Assembly (NCBI RefSeq): GCF_963877135.1
Contig: NZ_CAWNSW010000092.1
Coordinates: 1 to 64,000, forward strand
Direction of reading: 5' to 3'
Length of the DNA stretch: 64,000 nt
Source of the DNA: Stenomitos frigidus_A
GTDB taxonomy: Bacteria; Cyanobacteriota; Cyanobacteriia; Leptolyngbyales; Leptolyngbyaceae
The notes below the pieces were generated by a model. It saw nothing but the letters and a program-made list of their open reading frames with translations. It did no database searches and was not told where the DNA came from. The position numbers and the translations under genes were made by a program. Positions 18,115 to 27,091 of this stretch are shown here, one piece after another (positions within the stretch are counted from its first letter, which is position 1; each line of letters opens with the position of its first letter).

Positions 18115-21072
18115 TTACTTGAGCGCCAGCGTCGATCGCCAATCCCGAATTGCCGCCTCAGACCACAGCCAATTTTTTGCGAGTTCTTCGGGCTGAAAGT
18201 TGACCGGGTCATCAGCCAATACTTTTTGGCGGAGCTTAATCGCTTCGTTTTGCAACTTAGCCTGTTGAGTGGGTGGTTGGTTGGCAGCCGACTTTGCTGC
18301 TACCAGAGCGAGCCCAGCATAAGCAGTCAGAGCTTGTGACGGTGAAGGCGTGTTTGCCTGTACTGCAGTGACCTGGTTGCTCTGAGCACCTTCCGACCTC
18401 AGTGCCTGCAGCCATGTGCGACTGGCACGATCGACATTCCCTTCGGTGTAGTAAGCAAAGCCCAATGCAGTCTGATGTTCAGCACTAGGGTTTTGCTTGA
18501 CAGCCGTTTCCCAATATCGACGCGCATCACCAACGCTGTAATCCTTGTTGCCGACCTTGATGAACTCCCACACAAGACGACCCATCAGGAAGTTAACGGT
18601 TGAGTTATCCGACCGGCGACTGAGAACAGGGGTGAGGACTGCGGCAGTCTGCGTGAGTGCGCCGCGATCAAGCAGGGTTTCGATCGCCGCTTGAGCATCC
18701 GTAATTTTGCCCTGATTGAGTTGCTCTGCTGCCAAAGCAGCAACCACATTAGTACTGACCCGCTTCAAATCACCAGCCGTGTTGACTTTGTCAAAGGCCG
18801 ACTCAGATGGCGGTAACTGAGGTGTGCTGGGCAACCAGCGATCGCGGAAAACCCAGGTGCCAAACATCAGCGTTGCGACCAAGCCAACGCCAACCCACAG
18901 GAACGGCTGGCGGTGCCAAAGAGGCTTGCCACGAGCAATAGACTGCACAGAGGCACCAGAGGCCGCTAGTCGAAGACTGTTATCGGCATAATCAAGCGCT
19001 GCGACTTGTCCGCCACCCCGACGGTAAGCTGGTGCACCCTCTAACAGGGCTTGCTTTGCTTCCCCCAAATTGCCCTGGCGCAGGAGCGTAGCTTCTAAGT
19101 TTCGCTTGGCGCTAGTGAGGCTAGGGTCAAGCTGAATGGCATAGTCGTAAGCGCGCGCAGCCTCGCTGAGATTGCCCTGTTGGTAGAGAGCCAACCCCAG
19201 CTGGTTGTGCGCCTCGGCTAAAGTCGGATCGATTCGTAAGGCTTGATGGTAGGCGGCAACGGCTTCTGCAACATAGCCTTGCTGGTTTAACGCCACGCCT
19301 AAACTGTAGTAGGCGTGGGCGTCATTGGGGTTGTCTCGTACGGCTTGATGGCAGTTGGCGATCGCCTCCGTGAGCTTACCCGTATCGGCCAGCATCCTTG
19401 CAAGGTCTGCATACACCTCAACTTCGCTAGCCTCAACTGCCGTAGATGTCAGCGCGCCTCCAGGCTGTACAGGCTCTGCCTCAGAAACATCAGAGGTAGT
19501 TTCAGAAGCAGCAAATTCGTTTGGATAGTCAGGCAGAATCAAATAATCGTCTGCCTTGAAGGTGTATTCAGCTTCGGGCAGGAGGTTTTCTGAGGGGGAT
19601 GCTGGTAGAAGATGCTCGTCATCGGCAACATCAGCCGTTGTCCCATGTGATAGCTGATTCACCAGATGGGCAACGGTCTCCATATCGCTTTGGTACTCTG
19701 GATCGTCAAATTCCAAGGCTTCTAAAGCATTAGACTCATCGACATCCTTACCCTCACGTAGGTTCACCAGCGTTTTCGTTTCGGTGAAAGGAATTTCAGG
19801 TTCAGTGGACTCGATCGGTTGAGCATCTGTCTCGTTTGCTGACTCACTTAAACCATCCAGCGACTGAAGATTGCCATCAAACTCTGGATGGAGATAAAGG
19901 ATCGGCAGTGCCCAGTACAGCTGATTCGAACTGTAAGAGGACACCAAGCCCTGACGAGCGCGGTTTAAACTGAGGTCAACCGGGTAGGCTTGCTTCAAAT
20001 TGCGGTAGAACAAGCGACTCAAATTCAGCGCTACGTCATCCGGGATACGCTCTGCCATTGCCAGCACGGCCGGGATACCACGTTTGACCAATGCTTCCGC
20101 CAGATTGCCATCGCCTGTCTCACTGAGAACCTCGGTCGTGGCGGTGTAGACGCCTCGACAGGAATTAAAGACCGCCATGCGAATCCCATTATTGACTAGA
20201 AGACCCGCCAGATCATCACCACTCAAGGTCTCAGTCAGCCCCGTTTTGCTGCTCACCAAGTAGAGCTTGCCGCCAGCGGTTCCCAGGTTGCTATGGCCTG
20301 CATAGTGCAGCACATGGTAATGATTGTGTTCGAGGGCTTGCGTGAGCTGCTCGCGTCCAGGTTGCTCTAAAATCGTCAGCTGAACGTCTGAGTTGCGCCC
20401 CTTACTGCCCTTACTGCCATTGCGGTTGCCATTTTGCACAGTGTCTTGCAGTTCTTGCTGGAGATGCAGGGCTTCCTGTTTGAGCGCCAGCATCTCCTGA
20501 TCAGTGGGTGCTGCCAACACCATGAGAATTTTCAGCGGCTGATGGGCATCGATCGCACTGGTGGCTTGAAATTGCAGCAGCGATGCCATCGCTGCAAAAC
20601 TGGAGTGATAGCGTGAAAAGACCACATCGGTGCCTGTGGCAATCGGGCGATCGCCAGCATGTAACACTTCCCACGGTAGGCGCGGCAGGCGCGTATCTTT
20701 CAGCCCCAAGCGCAAACGCAGCACTTCCTGGCGGTGCTGGGCGATACCCTGGGCAGTCATCCAACTGTCGCGAATGGTGCCTTGAAACAACGCATTATAA
20801 AGCTGTTGACCAAGCGCCACCAGGGTTCCTTGCGCTTCGGGTGGTTGCTCAGAAGGCGATGTTGATGTTTCTGCAAACGAATGGAGAATGTCACCCCGCA
20901 GAAGCCCTTGCAGAGGGTCATTCATGAGGAAACTTGCCTGAGTCAGCCACTCGTCAACGGGCCAGGTAACCTGCTCTTCCGCCAAAGGCACGCCTGGCGC
21001 TACCCGTTCAGTACGTACAAGGTAGTCGTCTTCCCCTATCGGAGTCACAGAAATATGAAATTCCTGGGTCAC
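18115..21072 (-). CDS. CHAT-TPR membrane protein (caspase-like peptidase fold)
   Basis: The protein has 985 residues. The N terminus (about 1-400) is a CHAT domain with the expected dyad H260 (HVLHYAGHSN) and C305 (VFNSCRG). An acidic linker (about 405-550) leads to three or four TPR units (about 551-680, with SLGVALNQQGYVAEAVAAYH). One transmembrane helix lies at about 723-743, and a C-terminal region with further TPR-like repeats (about 790-960) is predicted to lie across the membrane. CHAT proteins are clan CD cysteine peptidases; HetF of Nostoc is a known cyanobacterial member with TPRs. Here the order is CHAT first, then TPR, then membrane anchor. A signalling peptidase role is inferred; no dedicated substrate gene is evident nearby. 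Confidence 0.85.
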   Translation of the reverse strand: MTQEFHISVTPIGEDDYLVRTERVAPGVPLAEEQVTWPVDEWLTQASFLMNDPLQGLLRGDILHSFAETSTSPSEQPPEAQGTLVALGQQLYNALFQGTIRDSWMTAQGIAQHRQEVLRLRLGLKDTRLPRLPWEVLHAGDRPIATGTDVVFSRYHSSFAAMASLLQFQATSAIDAHQPLKILMVLAAPTDQEMLALKQEALHLQQELQDTVQNGNRNGSKGSKGRNSDVQLTILEQPGREQLTQALEHNHYHVLHYAGHSNLGTAGGKLYLVSSKTGLTETLSGDDLAGLLVNNGIRMAVFNSCRGVYTATTEVLSETGDGNLAEALVKRGIPAVLAMAERIPDDVALNLSRLFYRNLKQAYPVDLSLNRARQGLVSSYSSNQLYWALPILYLHPEFDGNLQSLDGLSESANETDAQPIESTEPEIPFTETKTLVNLREGKDVDESNALEALEFDDPEYQSDMETVAHLVNQLSHGTTADVADDEHLLPASPSENLLPEAEYTFKADDYLILPDYPNEFAASETTSDVSEAEPVQPGGALTSTAVEASEVEVYADLARMLADTGKLTEAIANCHQAVRDNPNDAHAYYSLGVALNQQGYVAEAVAAYHQALRIDPTLAEAHNQLGLALYQQGNLSEAARAYDYAIQLDPSLTSAKRNLEATLLRQGNLGEAKQALLEGAPAYRRGGGQVAALDYADNSLRLAASGASVQSIARGKPLWHRQPFLWVGVGLVATLMFGTWVFRDRWLPSTPQLPPSESAFDKVNTAGDLKRVSTNVVAALAAEQLNQGKITDAQAAIETLLDRGALTQTAAVLTPVLSRRSDNSTVNFLMGRLVWEFIKVGNKDYSVGDARRYWETAVKQNPSAEHQTALGFAYYTEGNVDRASRTWLQALRSEGAQSNQVTAVQANTPSPSQALTAYAGLALVAAKSAANQPPTQQAKLQNEAIKLRQKVLADDPVNFQPEELAKNWLWSEAAIRDWRSTLALK

Positions 21073-21736
21073 AGCTATTCTCCAGAAGACTATAGATGCA
21101 ATCCCCTGGTTGTCTAAATTACGATCGCATGGGTGCTACCCTTCTTAATCAACGATCGAACGTCGGCATCAGGGGAAATAATTGTGATCTTGATCATGTT
21201 CACTCGTGTTTAGGTTGCCCGACTAAGACAGTGGCAACGCTATCGCTTCAGTTTTTGATGAGAAGTGACTTGATGAGAAGTGACTTGATAACGATTAGCT
21301 TCAGGAACCGGACTAACAATTTCGGTAAATGCACTGAGTGAGTAAACTCGACTTTATTAAGTCTTATTGATCATGACATGGGCTACTCATGCGGACGTGC
21401 CGCAGTAGAAAAAGTTACCGAAACTTCAAACAGTTTCCGAATCTCTTTAAGGAATCAGCGTAAAGTGATCTAGAACCGTGATTGTGCACCCAAAAGTAAC
21501 GCTCGTGCCTGTGTACCGGCTTCGCATACCGAAGGCAGCGTTCTCGGTTCAGACCATCGCGTTGATCGGATTAGTCTCATTCTAGGGATTTTGAGCCCAA
21601 TCATGGGGAGGTGACACCCCCCTCGACAAGATTTGCAACACTCTGAACGAAATGTCACTCAGCATTCCAACGTAAAATGTAGGTATGGTTTACAGCGGCT
21701 GCTGGCGATCGCTCACGTGTTGGAGAGGCTGGTTCT
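21073..21736. other. 664-nt intergenic region, divergent promoters
   Basis: This lies between the CHAT-TPR gene (minus) and the thioredoxin-like gene (plus). It contains a 15-nt unit (GATGAGAAGTGACTT) tandemly duplicated at about 21258-21287. No coding frame has family support, and no RNA gene could be recognised. Confidence 0.5.
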
Positions 21737-22051
21737 ATGACTCGGGCTGTCATCAAATTTTCTTCCGAAGACTGCGGCGTGTGCCACAAAATGTCGTTTT
21801 ATGACCAGAAGGTGGTCGAAGAACTGGGGTTGGAGTTCGTCAGCGTGAAGATGCAGGACACGGCAACCTATCGCAAATACCGCAAGATTTTGCTGGCGCA
21901 GTATCCTGACAAAGCAGATATGGGTTGGCCCACCTACCTGATTTGCGATAACCCCGACAGTGACTTTAAAATTCTGGGCGAAGTCAAAGGTGGACATCCC
22001 AAAGGAGAATTTCGCAGTCGCTTGCAAGAAGTGATGGCAGCGACGAATTAG
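21737..22051 (+). CDS. Thioredoxin-family protein
   Basis: The 104-residue protein has a thioredoxin fold. The redox motif C13-G-V-C16 sits in SSEDCGVCHKMSF after beta strand 1, and the cis-proline lies in MGWPTYLI. CGVC differs from the CGPC of general thioredoxins, so this is a specialised or divergent member. A strong ribosome-binding site (GGAGAGG) precedes the ATG. It is cytosolic, having no signal peptide. The electron donor and the target are unknown. It stands alone, convergent with the 76-aa gene. Confidence 0.85.
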   Translation: MTRAVIKFSSEDCGVCHKMSFYDQKVVEELGLEFVSVKMQDTATYRKYRKILLAQYPDKADMGWPTYLICDNPDSDFKILGEVKGGHPKGEFRSRLQEVMAATN

Positions 22052-22089
22052 ACAAGGGAACTAGACAAGAAATGCTGTAGGTTTCGCGT

Positions 22090-22121
22090 TTGTAGGGACG
22101 TTACAGGTAGCGTCCCTACAA
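22090..22121. terminator. Bidirectional terminator-like hairpin
   Basis: The 11-nt arms at 22090-22100 (TTGTAGGGACG) and 22111-22121 are perfect complements. The hairpin sits in the 79-nt gap between the convergent thioredoxin-like gene and the 76-aa gene. TGTAGGGACG-type palindromes recur between cyanobacterial genes, so this may be a dispersed repeat used as a terminator. Confidence 0.6.
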
Positions 22122-22130
22122 GAAGAAAGT

Positions 22131-22361
22131 TTAGCCCTTGATCTTATAGTGATTGACTTCCAGGACGGAACCAATCATCGCGATCGTCATGACATCCTTG
22201 CGGATCTGACCTTCAACGCTGACCTTTAATCCTGCGTGTTGGAGTTCTTTAGGGGCTTTGTGCAGTTCATAGGTTTCGCCACTGGTACTGACGAGTGCCC
22301 AGGTGCCAGTACCAAAGCCCTTACGCTCGATCGTGCCTTCTACTTTGATGGTATCGCTCAT
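22131..22361 (-). CDS. Small conserved-looking protein, OB-like
   Basis: The 76 residues are beta-rich and regular: EGTIERKGFGTGTWALVSTSGETYEL, then GLKVSVEGQIRKD and IGSVLEVNHYKI. The pattern resembles a small OB-type domain, but I cannot assign a named family with confidence. Its ATG overlaps the stop of the subtilase gene by 4 nt (ATGA), so the two are translationally coupled. There is no signal peptide, so it should stay in the cytosol. Confidence 0.7.
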   Translation of the reverse strand: MSDTIKVEGTIERKGFGTGTWALVSTSGETYELHKAPKELQHAGLKVSVEGQIRKDVMTIAMIGSVLEVNHYKIKG

Positions 22362-24142
22362 GTCGATTGAACTCCTGGTTTAACAGCAAGACGCGCCAGG
22401 GCAAAGCAAAGCAACGCGTTCATAATGAGGAACCCACGGGCGATCGTGCCATCGCCTAACCACATGACGGACGGGGATGTGACGGCACTGACGCCAAGGC
22501 AAGCAGCGACGCCAATCGTTGTCCCGATCGCAAACCATTTCCACTGCGCGTGCCCCAACAGCAGCACAATCAACCCTAGCGGAATCAACACACTGGCAAA
22601 CAGCGGATTCAAGGCGCTGCTTCCTTGCAACGCACTGCCTAATTCTGGAATCGAGCTACCGAGAGCGCGGAACGGCCATTGAGGCGCATCAAACAGATAA
22701 AAGCCTTTGAGGAAGAACAAACCAGAACTGCCTGCGACTAAGCCCGTGGAGAGCGACCATCCCCAGGCAAACGGGAAGTAATTCCGCAAGAACCACGCTA
22801 AGAGATAAGAGCCAAGCACCATCGCCATCTTAGGCCATAGTGCAATGACGCCACCGTCAATCCAGAAGCGAGGATTGAGGTAGCCGTTATCGCGCAACCA
22901 GCGGAAGAAATCGCGGAACGTGATTTGTCCACGAGCTGCAAGCTTCACTGCTGCTGCTGCATCCAACTTGCCTGCACCGTAGTGGTTCAGTGCATCATCT
23001 TTAATCTGCAGCGCCGATTGCTTCAGCACGTTTTCAATTGCGTCAGGCTCTTTAATGCCTGCTGCTTTCACCAATGCGGCAACACCAGCCACATGAGGCG
23101 CTGCCATGCTGGTACCTTGATAGGACTCAAACACCGACTCGCCTGTTGCAGGGTCGATCGTGTTTTGCAAAATACCACCCGTAGGGTCTTCACCTTCTTT
23201 CATGCCACCGGGTGCGGCAAGATCAATGCCAGCACCAAAGTTAGAGTAAGGCGCTTTCGTACCCGCTGGGCTCAAGGCAGAAACCCCAATCACATGGGGA
23301 TAGCGCGCGGGATAGGAGGCTGCATTCTCACCCGCGTTACCTGCTGCTGCGATCACCACGACTCCTTTCTGATGGGCGTAGTCGATCGCCTCTTGCATTA
23401 ACTGGCTTTCGCCGCCACCACCCAGGCTCATATTGATGACATCAGCCCCGTTGTCTGCAGCAAAGCGAATCGATTCTGCAATGTCTGCTACTGTACCCCC
23501 GCCGCCACCTGACAGCACTTTCAGCGGCATGAGGTTGGCTTTATAAGCAATGCCTGCGACCCCAAACCCATTGTTGGTCGATTGCGCGATCGTGCCTGCA
23601 ACATGGGTGCCATGACCGTTATCATCGTTGGCTTCTGACTGGTCGTTAACGAAGTCGTAGCCTTTGACGAACTTGGTTTCTTTTAAATCGGGCACTTGAC
23701 TGACGCCAGTATCAATCACCGCTACCGTAATGCCTTCGCCCTGCGTATCGTCCCAGGCTGCTTCAACATTGATGCTACGCAAGTTCCACTGCTTGCCATA
23801 GTCAGGGTCATTAGGCGCCGTGAACGCACTGTATATATAATCAGGCTCAATAAATTCTGTATATTTCTTGACCTCAGACTTTTTCAAGGAGTCCAGTGTG
23901 GCGCGATCGCCCTTCACAATAAAAATATGATCCGCGAAGGAAAAGGCGCTATTCAACCGGGGCGTGACGTTATATTTTTGGGCGATCGACTGAACCTGGC
24001 TCTCAATCTGAGCGGCTCCAATATCTTCGCGGAAATCTAAAACAATCGAGTCGTAGGTGCCGCGAGCCGCTAAGCCGCTAAAGTTGGAAAGTGCCCAGCC
24101 CAGCCCGATTAAGAACAAACCCAGCAGCAAAAGTTTTCTCAT
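22358..24142 (-). CDS. Subtilisin-like (S8) peptidase with membrane C terminus
   Basis: The product has 594 residues from the ATG at 24142, which gives a good signal or anchor segment (MRKLLLLGLFLIGLGWALS). An ATG 12 codons upstream is also in frame. A propeptide-like domain (about 28-105) precedes the S8 catalytic domain (about 115-400). The triad, numbered from the chosen start, is D144 (AVIDTGV), H177 (GHGTHVAG) and S345 (GTSMAAP), with oxyanion N269 in AAAGNAG. The last about 180 residues hold four or five hydrophobic helices, an unusual membrane extension. The catalytic domain probably faces the periplasm or lumen. It is coupled to the downstream 76-aa gene. Confidence 0.9.
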   Translation of the reverse strand: MRKLLLLGLFLIGLGWALSNFSGLAARGTYDSIVLDFREDIGAAQIESQVQSIAQKYNVTPRLNSAFSFADHIFIVKGDRATLDSLKKSEVKKYTEFIEPDYIYSAFTAPNDPDYGKQWNLRSINVEAAWDDTQGEGITVAVIDTGVSQVPDLKETKFVKGYDFVNDQSEANDDNGHGTHVAGTIAQSTNNGFGVAGIAYKANLMPLKVLSGGGGGTVADIAESIRFAADNGADVINMSLGGGGESQLMQEAIDYAHQKGVVVIAAAGNAGENAASYPARYPHVIGVSALSPAGTKAPYSNFGAGIDLAAPGGMKEGEDPTGGILQNTIDPATGESVFESYQGTSMAAPHVAGVAALVKAAGIKEPDAIENVLKQSALQIKDDALNHYGAGKLDAAAAVKLAARGQITFRDFFRWLRDNGYLNPRFWIDGGVIALWPKMAMVLGSYLLAWFLRNYFPFAWGWSLSTGLVAGSSGLFFLKGFYLFDAPQWPFRALGSSIPELGSALQGSSALNPLFASVLIPLGLIVLLLGHAQWKWFAIGTTIGVAACLGVSAVTSPSVMWLGDGTIARGFLIMNALLCFALARLAVKPGVQST

Positions 24143-24239
24143 AACGTCCCAGCAGGGGTCAAGTTTGACTACTACCATAGCTCACGCTCGTCTTGAATGT
24201 GCCGTTCGGAGTATTGCAGATGGTTAAGGAAGGAGTGGA

Positions 24240-24310
24240 GCTTAGGGAGTGGGGAGTGGGGTAAGCAAGGGAAGCAATTCAAGATTCAAAATTCAAAACT
24301 CAAAACTTTT
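24240..24310. repeat. Heptamer-type simple repeats
   Basis: GGGAGTG units at about 24245-24262 are followed by degenerate AAAACTC/AAATTCA units at about 24278-24308. They lie between the DUF2993 stop and the subtilase promoter region and match the GAGTTTT family seen elsewhere in the window. Confidence 0.6.
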
Positions 24311-25082
24311 AGCCTTCAGCCTTCACCTCTTCCGGTGTCACCATAATCTGCCCCTGACAGCGAATTTGTCCCGGTTCCAGACTGAGCCTTTGCAGCGAGA
24401 CATCAGCACCCAGATCGAATGCAAAGCCGTCCAGGTCACGAAGGGGCATGCCTTGGCGAGCCTTGGCGTGAGGGAGCCAATGTGGGCGATCGAGATGAAG
24501 CTGATTCCCCTTGCTTAAACGCAAGCCAGTGCGAATAATCACAGTCGTTGGCTGTTTGCTGACTGTTACCAGGGTAGCGGCCAACGTGACGTAGCCCTCT
24601 CCCAGTAACACCTGCGGATCTTTCAGTTGAATGTCTTGCGGAGTGTGCTGCATTAGATCATCGCCTTCGACGGTTGTGTCGCCTTGCGCTGGCTCATCCG
24701 ATCGCAGCAGTGTCAACAGAAATTCAATGACACCCTGCGCTAGTAACGGTGCCTGCAAGGACTGGTTCAAATCAGCTTCGTACACCAGCACATCACCCGC
24801 GATCGGGAAGGCTTGGGTCAAGCGCAACGGTTTACCACGCAAAACCTGAGCAAAGTTTGTGCAGATCTGCTCCCCGATGAGGCTCACCTGACTGAGGTGC
24901 AAGCCTCGATAAACCGCATTGCGGGCAGAGACAGAGACTCCACTGATGCGACCCGATAAGATCTGTCGATCGCCCGCCTCAATGGTGAGTTGGAGGTCGT
25001 CTACGTGCTCAAGTTGCGATCGCAGCCAAAGCCGGACGGCTGGAGACAGAACCGTGCTGATCAGACGGCTTTGGTTAGCCAT
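24309..25082 (-). CDS. DUF2993 (LmeA-like) lipid-binding protein
   Basis: The product has 257 residues from the ATG at 25082 (MANQSRLISTVLSPAVRLWLRSQL). The rest of the open frame upstream, to 25151, has no family signal. DUF2993 relatives include mycobacterial LmeA, a phospholipid-binding envelope protein. Visible family features are the amphipathic N-terminal helix, the VSARNAVYRGLHLSQVSL block and the C-terminal LSLEPGQIRCQGQIMVTP. No clear signal peptide is present, so membrane association may be peripheral. It stands alone on the minus strand. Confidence 0.75.
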   Translation of the reverse strand: MANQSRLISTVLSPAVRLWLRSQLEHVDDLQLTIEAGDRQILSGRISGVSVSARNAVYRGLHLSQVSLIGEQICTNFAQVLRGKPLRLTQAFPIAGDVLVYEADLNQSLQAPLLAQGVIEFLLTLLRSDEPAQGDTTVEGDDLMQHTPQDIQLKDPQVLLGEGYVTLAATLVTVSKQPTTVIIRTGLRLSKGNQLHLDRPHWLPHAKARQGMPLRDLDGFAFDLGADVSLQRLSLEPGQIRCQGQIMVTPEEVKAEG

Positions 25083-25637
25083 AGAAAACGTTAAGCCTTT
25101 AGCGAACAGGATGGTGCAAGCGATGCACCTCAAGCAAGGTGCAGAACGCATTGTTCAGTTATGTAGCAGCAAACGATACAGTCGCTGCCAGCCTTACGAG
25201 TATACCGACAGGGCATAACTGACAGAAAACATCTCCCAAAAATCGCCCCTAGCAGGTGGTTGCAACCGCAGAGTACCGCAAACGTTTTAAACGCCAAGGG
25301 CTTTGTGCTTCTGAATCTGCGATCGCGACAACCAAGTTCCAAGAACACCTACCAAGTCAAGAGAGGGATCAATTGTCAGCGAATCACGATCGTGCGATCC
25401 CGGTATTGAGCAAATGTCATGATTTTGTGACATTACGATCCCCGACACACCCGAGAACACGTATAAATGCCTAAAATTTACGTTCTGCCCCCTTGACCCA
25501 ACTTTTAAGTTGCCGCAACATAAGCCTAGAAATGTGATCCCCGTACGCCTGCCTGCGCGACCCCAAAACGTATCAGAAGTAACTGTTTAAAGCAGAAATG
25601 ACCATCAACAAAGACTTAAATCGGAGACGCATCGATC
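25083..25637. other. 555-nt divergent intergenic region
   Basis: This lies between the DUF2993 gene (minus) and the DUF4912 gene (plus), so it must hold both promoters. A 72-codon plus frame at 25256-25474 has no recognisable features. No RNA gene is seen. Confidence 0.5.
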
Positions 25638-26885
25638 ATGACAAAAGAACGTCCGCCGCTTGAGGACATGACGCTACGGCAGCTTCGTCGAGTTGCCAGT
25701 GAATACGGTGTTTCGCGCTATAGCCGTATGCGTAAAGAGCAGCTCCTGGACTCGATTCAGGAAATTCAGCGTAGTCAAGGTTCATCTACCCCAGGCAGAC
25801 CATTGGAGACCCAAGCAGAAGTGGAAGCAGCAAAATTTGATCTCGGGCAAGACGATCGTGTCGGTGGTTCGCTAGCAGCCGTTGATGAAGGCTTGGCAGA
25901 TCTTCCGGCGGGCTATGGCGAAAGCCGTATCGTCCTCATGCCCCGTGATCCACAGTGGGCTTACACATACTGGGACATCCCCAATGAACATAAAGAAGCT
26001 TTACGTCGCCAGGGTGGGTTACAGATTGCCCTGCGCATCTATGATGTGACGGCTGTTAATTTGGCGTATCAGTCGCCGCACAGCATTCAAGAGTATCCTG
26101 CAGATGAGCTATCGCGGGAGTGGTATTTGCCCATCCCAGTGAGCGATCGTGATTACGTCGTGGATATTGGTTATCGGTGTGCGGATGGACGTTGGCTGGT
26201 TCTCGCCCGTTCTGCCCCGGTTCGCGTACCTCCTGTGTATCCTTCTGACTGGATTGAAGACCAATTCATCACCGTTGGTTGGGAGGAACCATTGGCTGGC
26301 AAGACCTTCCTGGAGCTTGTGCCACCCAGTCATCGCGCGGTTGGCACTGGTGTTGGTGTAGGGACGGGGACAGGTAATGCTATCTATGACCAGATTTTTG
26401 GTTTGGCAGAAACCACTGAAGCTCAGCGGGTTGCAGGTTCGCTCTATGGCTCCATGCAGCAGGTGCCTGTGCACGAGCAGGCAATCAGTTCCTACGTTTT
26501 CCCGTCTGGTGTTGGTATGTGGGCAGTCCCCACAACCTCGGGGCTGACAGCATCGGGCATCGGGATGTCTGGGGTTGGGTTCTCCGCCTCTGCGCCACCG
26601 ATTCGTCCTCGCCAATTTTGGCTCGTTGCGGATGCTGAACTCATCGTTTACGGCGCAACGGAACCGGATGCAACAGTAACGATCGGTGGTCGCCCCATCA
26701 AGCTCAACTCTGACGGCACCTTCCGCTTCCAAATGTCCTTCCAGGATGGCTTGATCGACTATCCCATTCTGGCCGTTGCGGCGGATGGGGAGCAGAACCG
26801 CGCGATCCACATGAAGTTCACCCGCGAAACCCCTGAGCGGAGAACCAATACGAAAGCAGAAGCCGTTCAAGAGTGGCTTGCATAG
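25638..26885 (+). CDS. DUF4912 protein with SAP/Rho-N-like N terminus
   Basis: The protein has 415 residues. The N-terminal about 45 residues (PLEDMTLRQLRRVASEYGVS...KEQLLDSIQE) form a Rho-N/SAP-like helix-extended-helix, as in Rho termination factor N-terminal domains that contact nucleic acid. Residues about 93-215 form the DUF4912 domain with VLMPRDPQWAYTYWDIP. A Gly-rich linker (about 235-330) follows, then a beta-sandwich-like C-terminal module (RQFWLVADAELIVYGATEP). The family is widespread in cyanobacteria with no assigned function. It is a single gene with its own terminator. Confidence 0.82.
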   Translation: MTKERPPLEDMTLRQLRRVASEYGVSRYSRMRKEQLLDSIQEIQRSQGSSTPGRPLETQAEVEAAKFDLGQDDRVGGSLAAVDEGLADLPAGYGESRIVLMPRDPQWAYTYWDIPNEHKEALRRQGGLQIALRIYDVTAVNLAYQSPHSIQEYPADELSREWYLPIPVSDRDYVVDIGYRCADGRWLVLARSAPVRVPPVYPSDWIEDQFITVGWEEPLAGKTFLELVPPSHRAVGTGVGVGTGTGNAIYDQIFGLAETTEAQRVAGSLYGSMQQVPVHEQAISSYVFPSGVGMWAVPTTSGLTASGIGMSGVGFSASAPPIRPRQFWLVADAELIVYGATEPDATVTIGGRPIKLNSDGTFRFQMSFQDGLIDYPILAVAADGEQNRAIHMKFTRETPERRTNTKAEAVQEWLA

Positions 26886-26916
26886 CCTAGCGAAATTGAA
26901 TGTTTCGTACCCCCTT

Positions 26917-26946
26917 GCCCCCGATCGCGCGATCGGGGGCTTTTTT
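26917..26946 (+). terminator. Rho-independent terminator of DUF4912 gene
   Basis: A 24-nt perfect palindrome built on GATCGCGCGATC with flanking GCCCCC/GGGGGC is followed by six T. It lies 32 nt after the stop codon. Confidence 0.92.
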
Positions 26947-27025
26947 GAGGCTTGTATGAACAGACAACCTTTGAGTCAGAATGAGTTTTAAGCAAAGCTA
27001 TTAGCTATCAGCCCATTAGCTTTCA

Positions 27026-27058
27026 GTCTGACCGCTGACCGCTGACCGCTAATCGCTA
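27026..27058. repeat. Short GCTGACC heptamer tract
   Basis: Three to four tandem units close to CTGACCG are followed by GCTAATC. This is the same heptamer family as in mutS (50435-50514). It lies in the 200-nt gap upstream of the hydrolase gene. Confidence 0.65.
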
Positions 27059-27091
27059 CAAGGTATGAGATTTTCCTTTATAGCTACTTAA

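Noticed and set aside
21258..21287. Tandem 15-nt duplication as a regulatory iteron
   Set aside because: Only two copies and no nearby operator context; too weak for a claim beyond a note in the gap entry.
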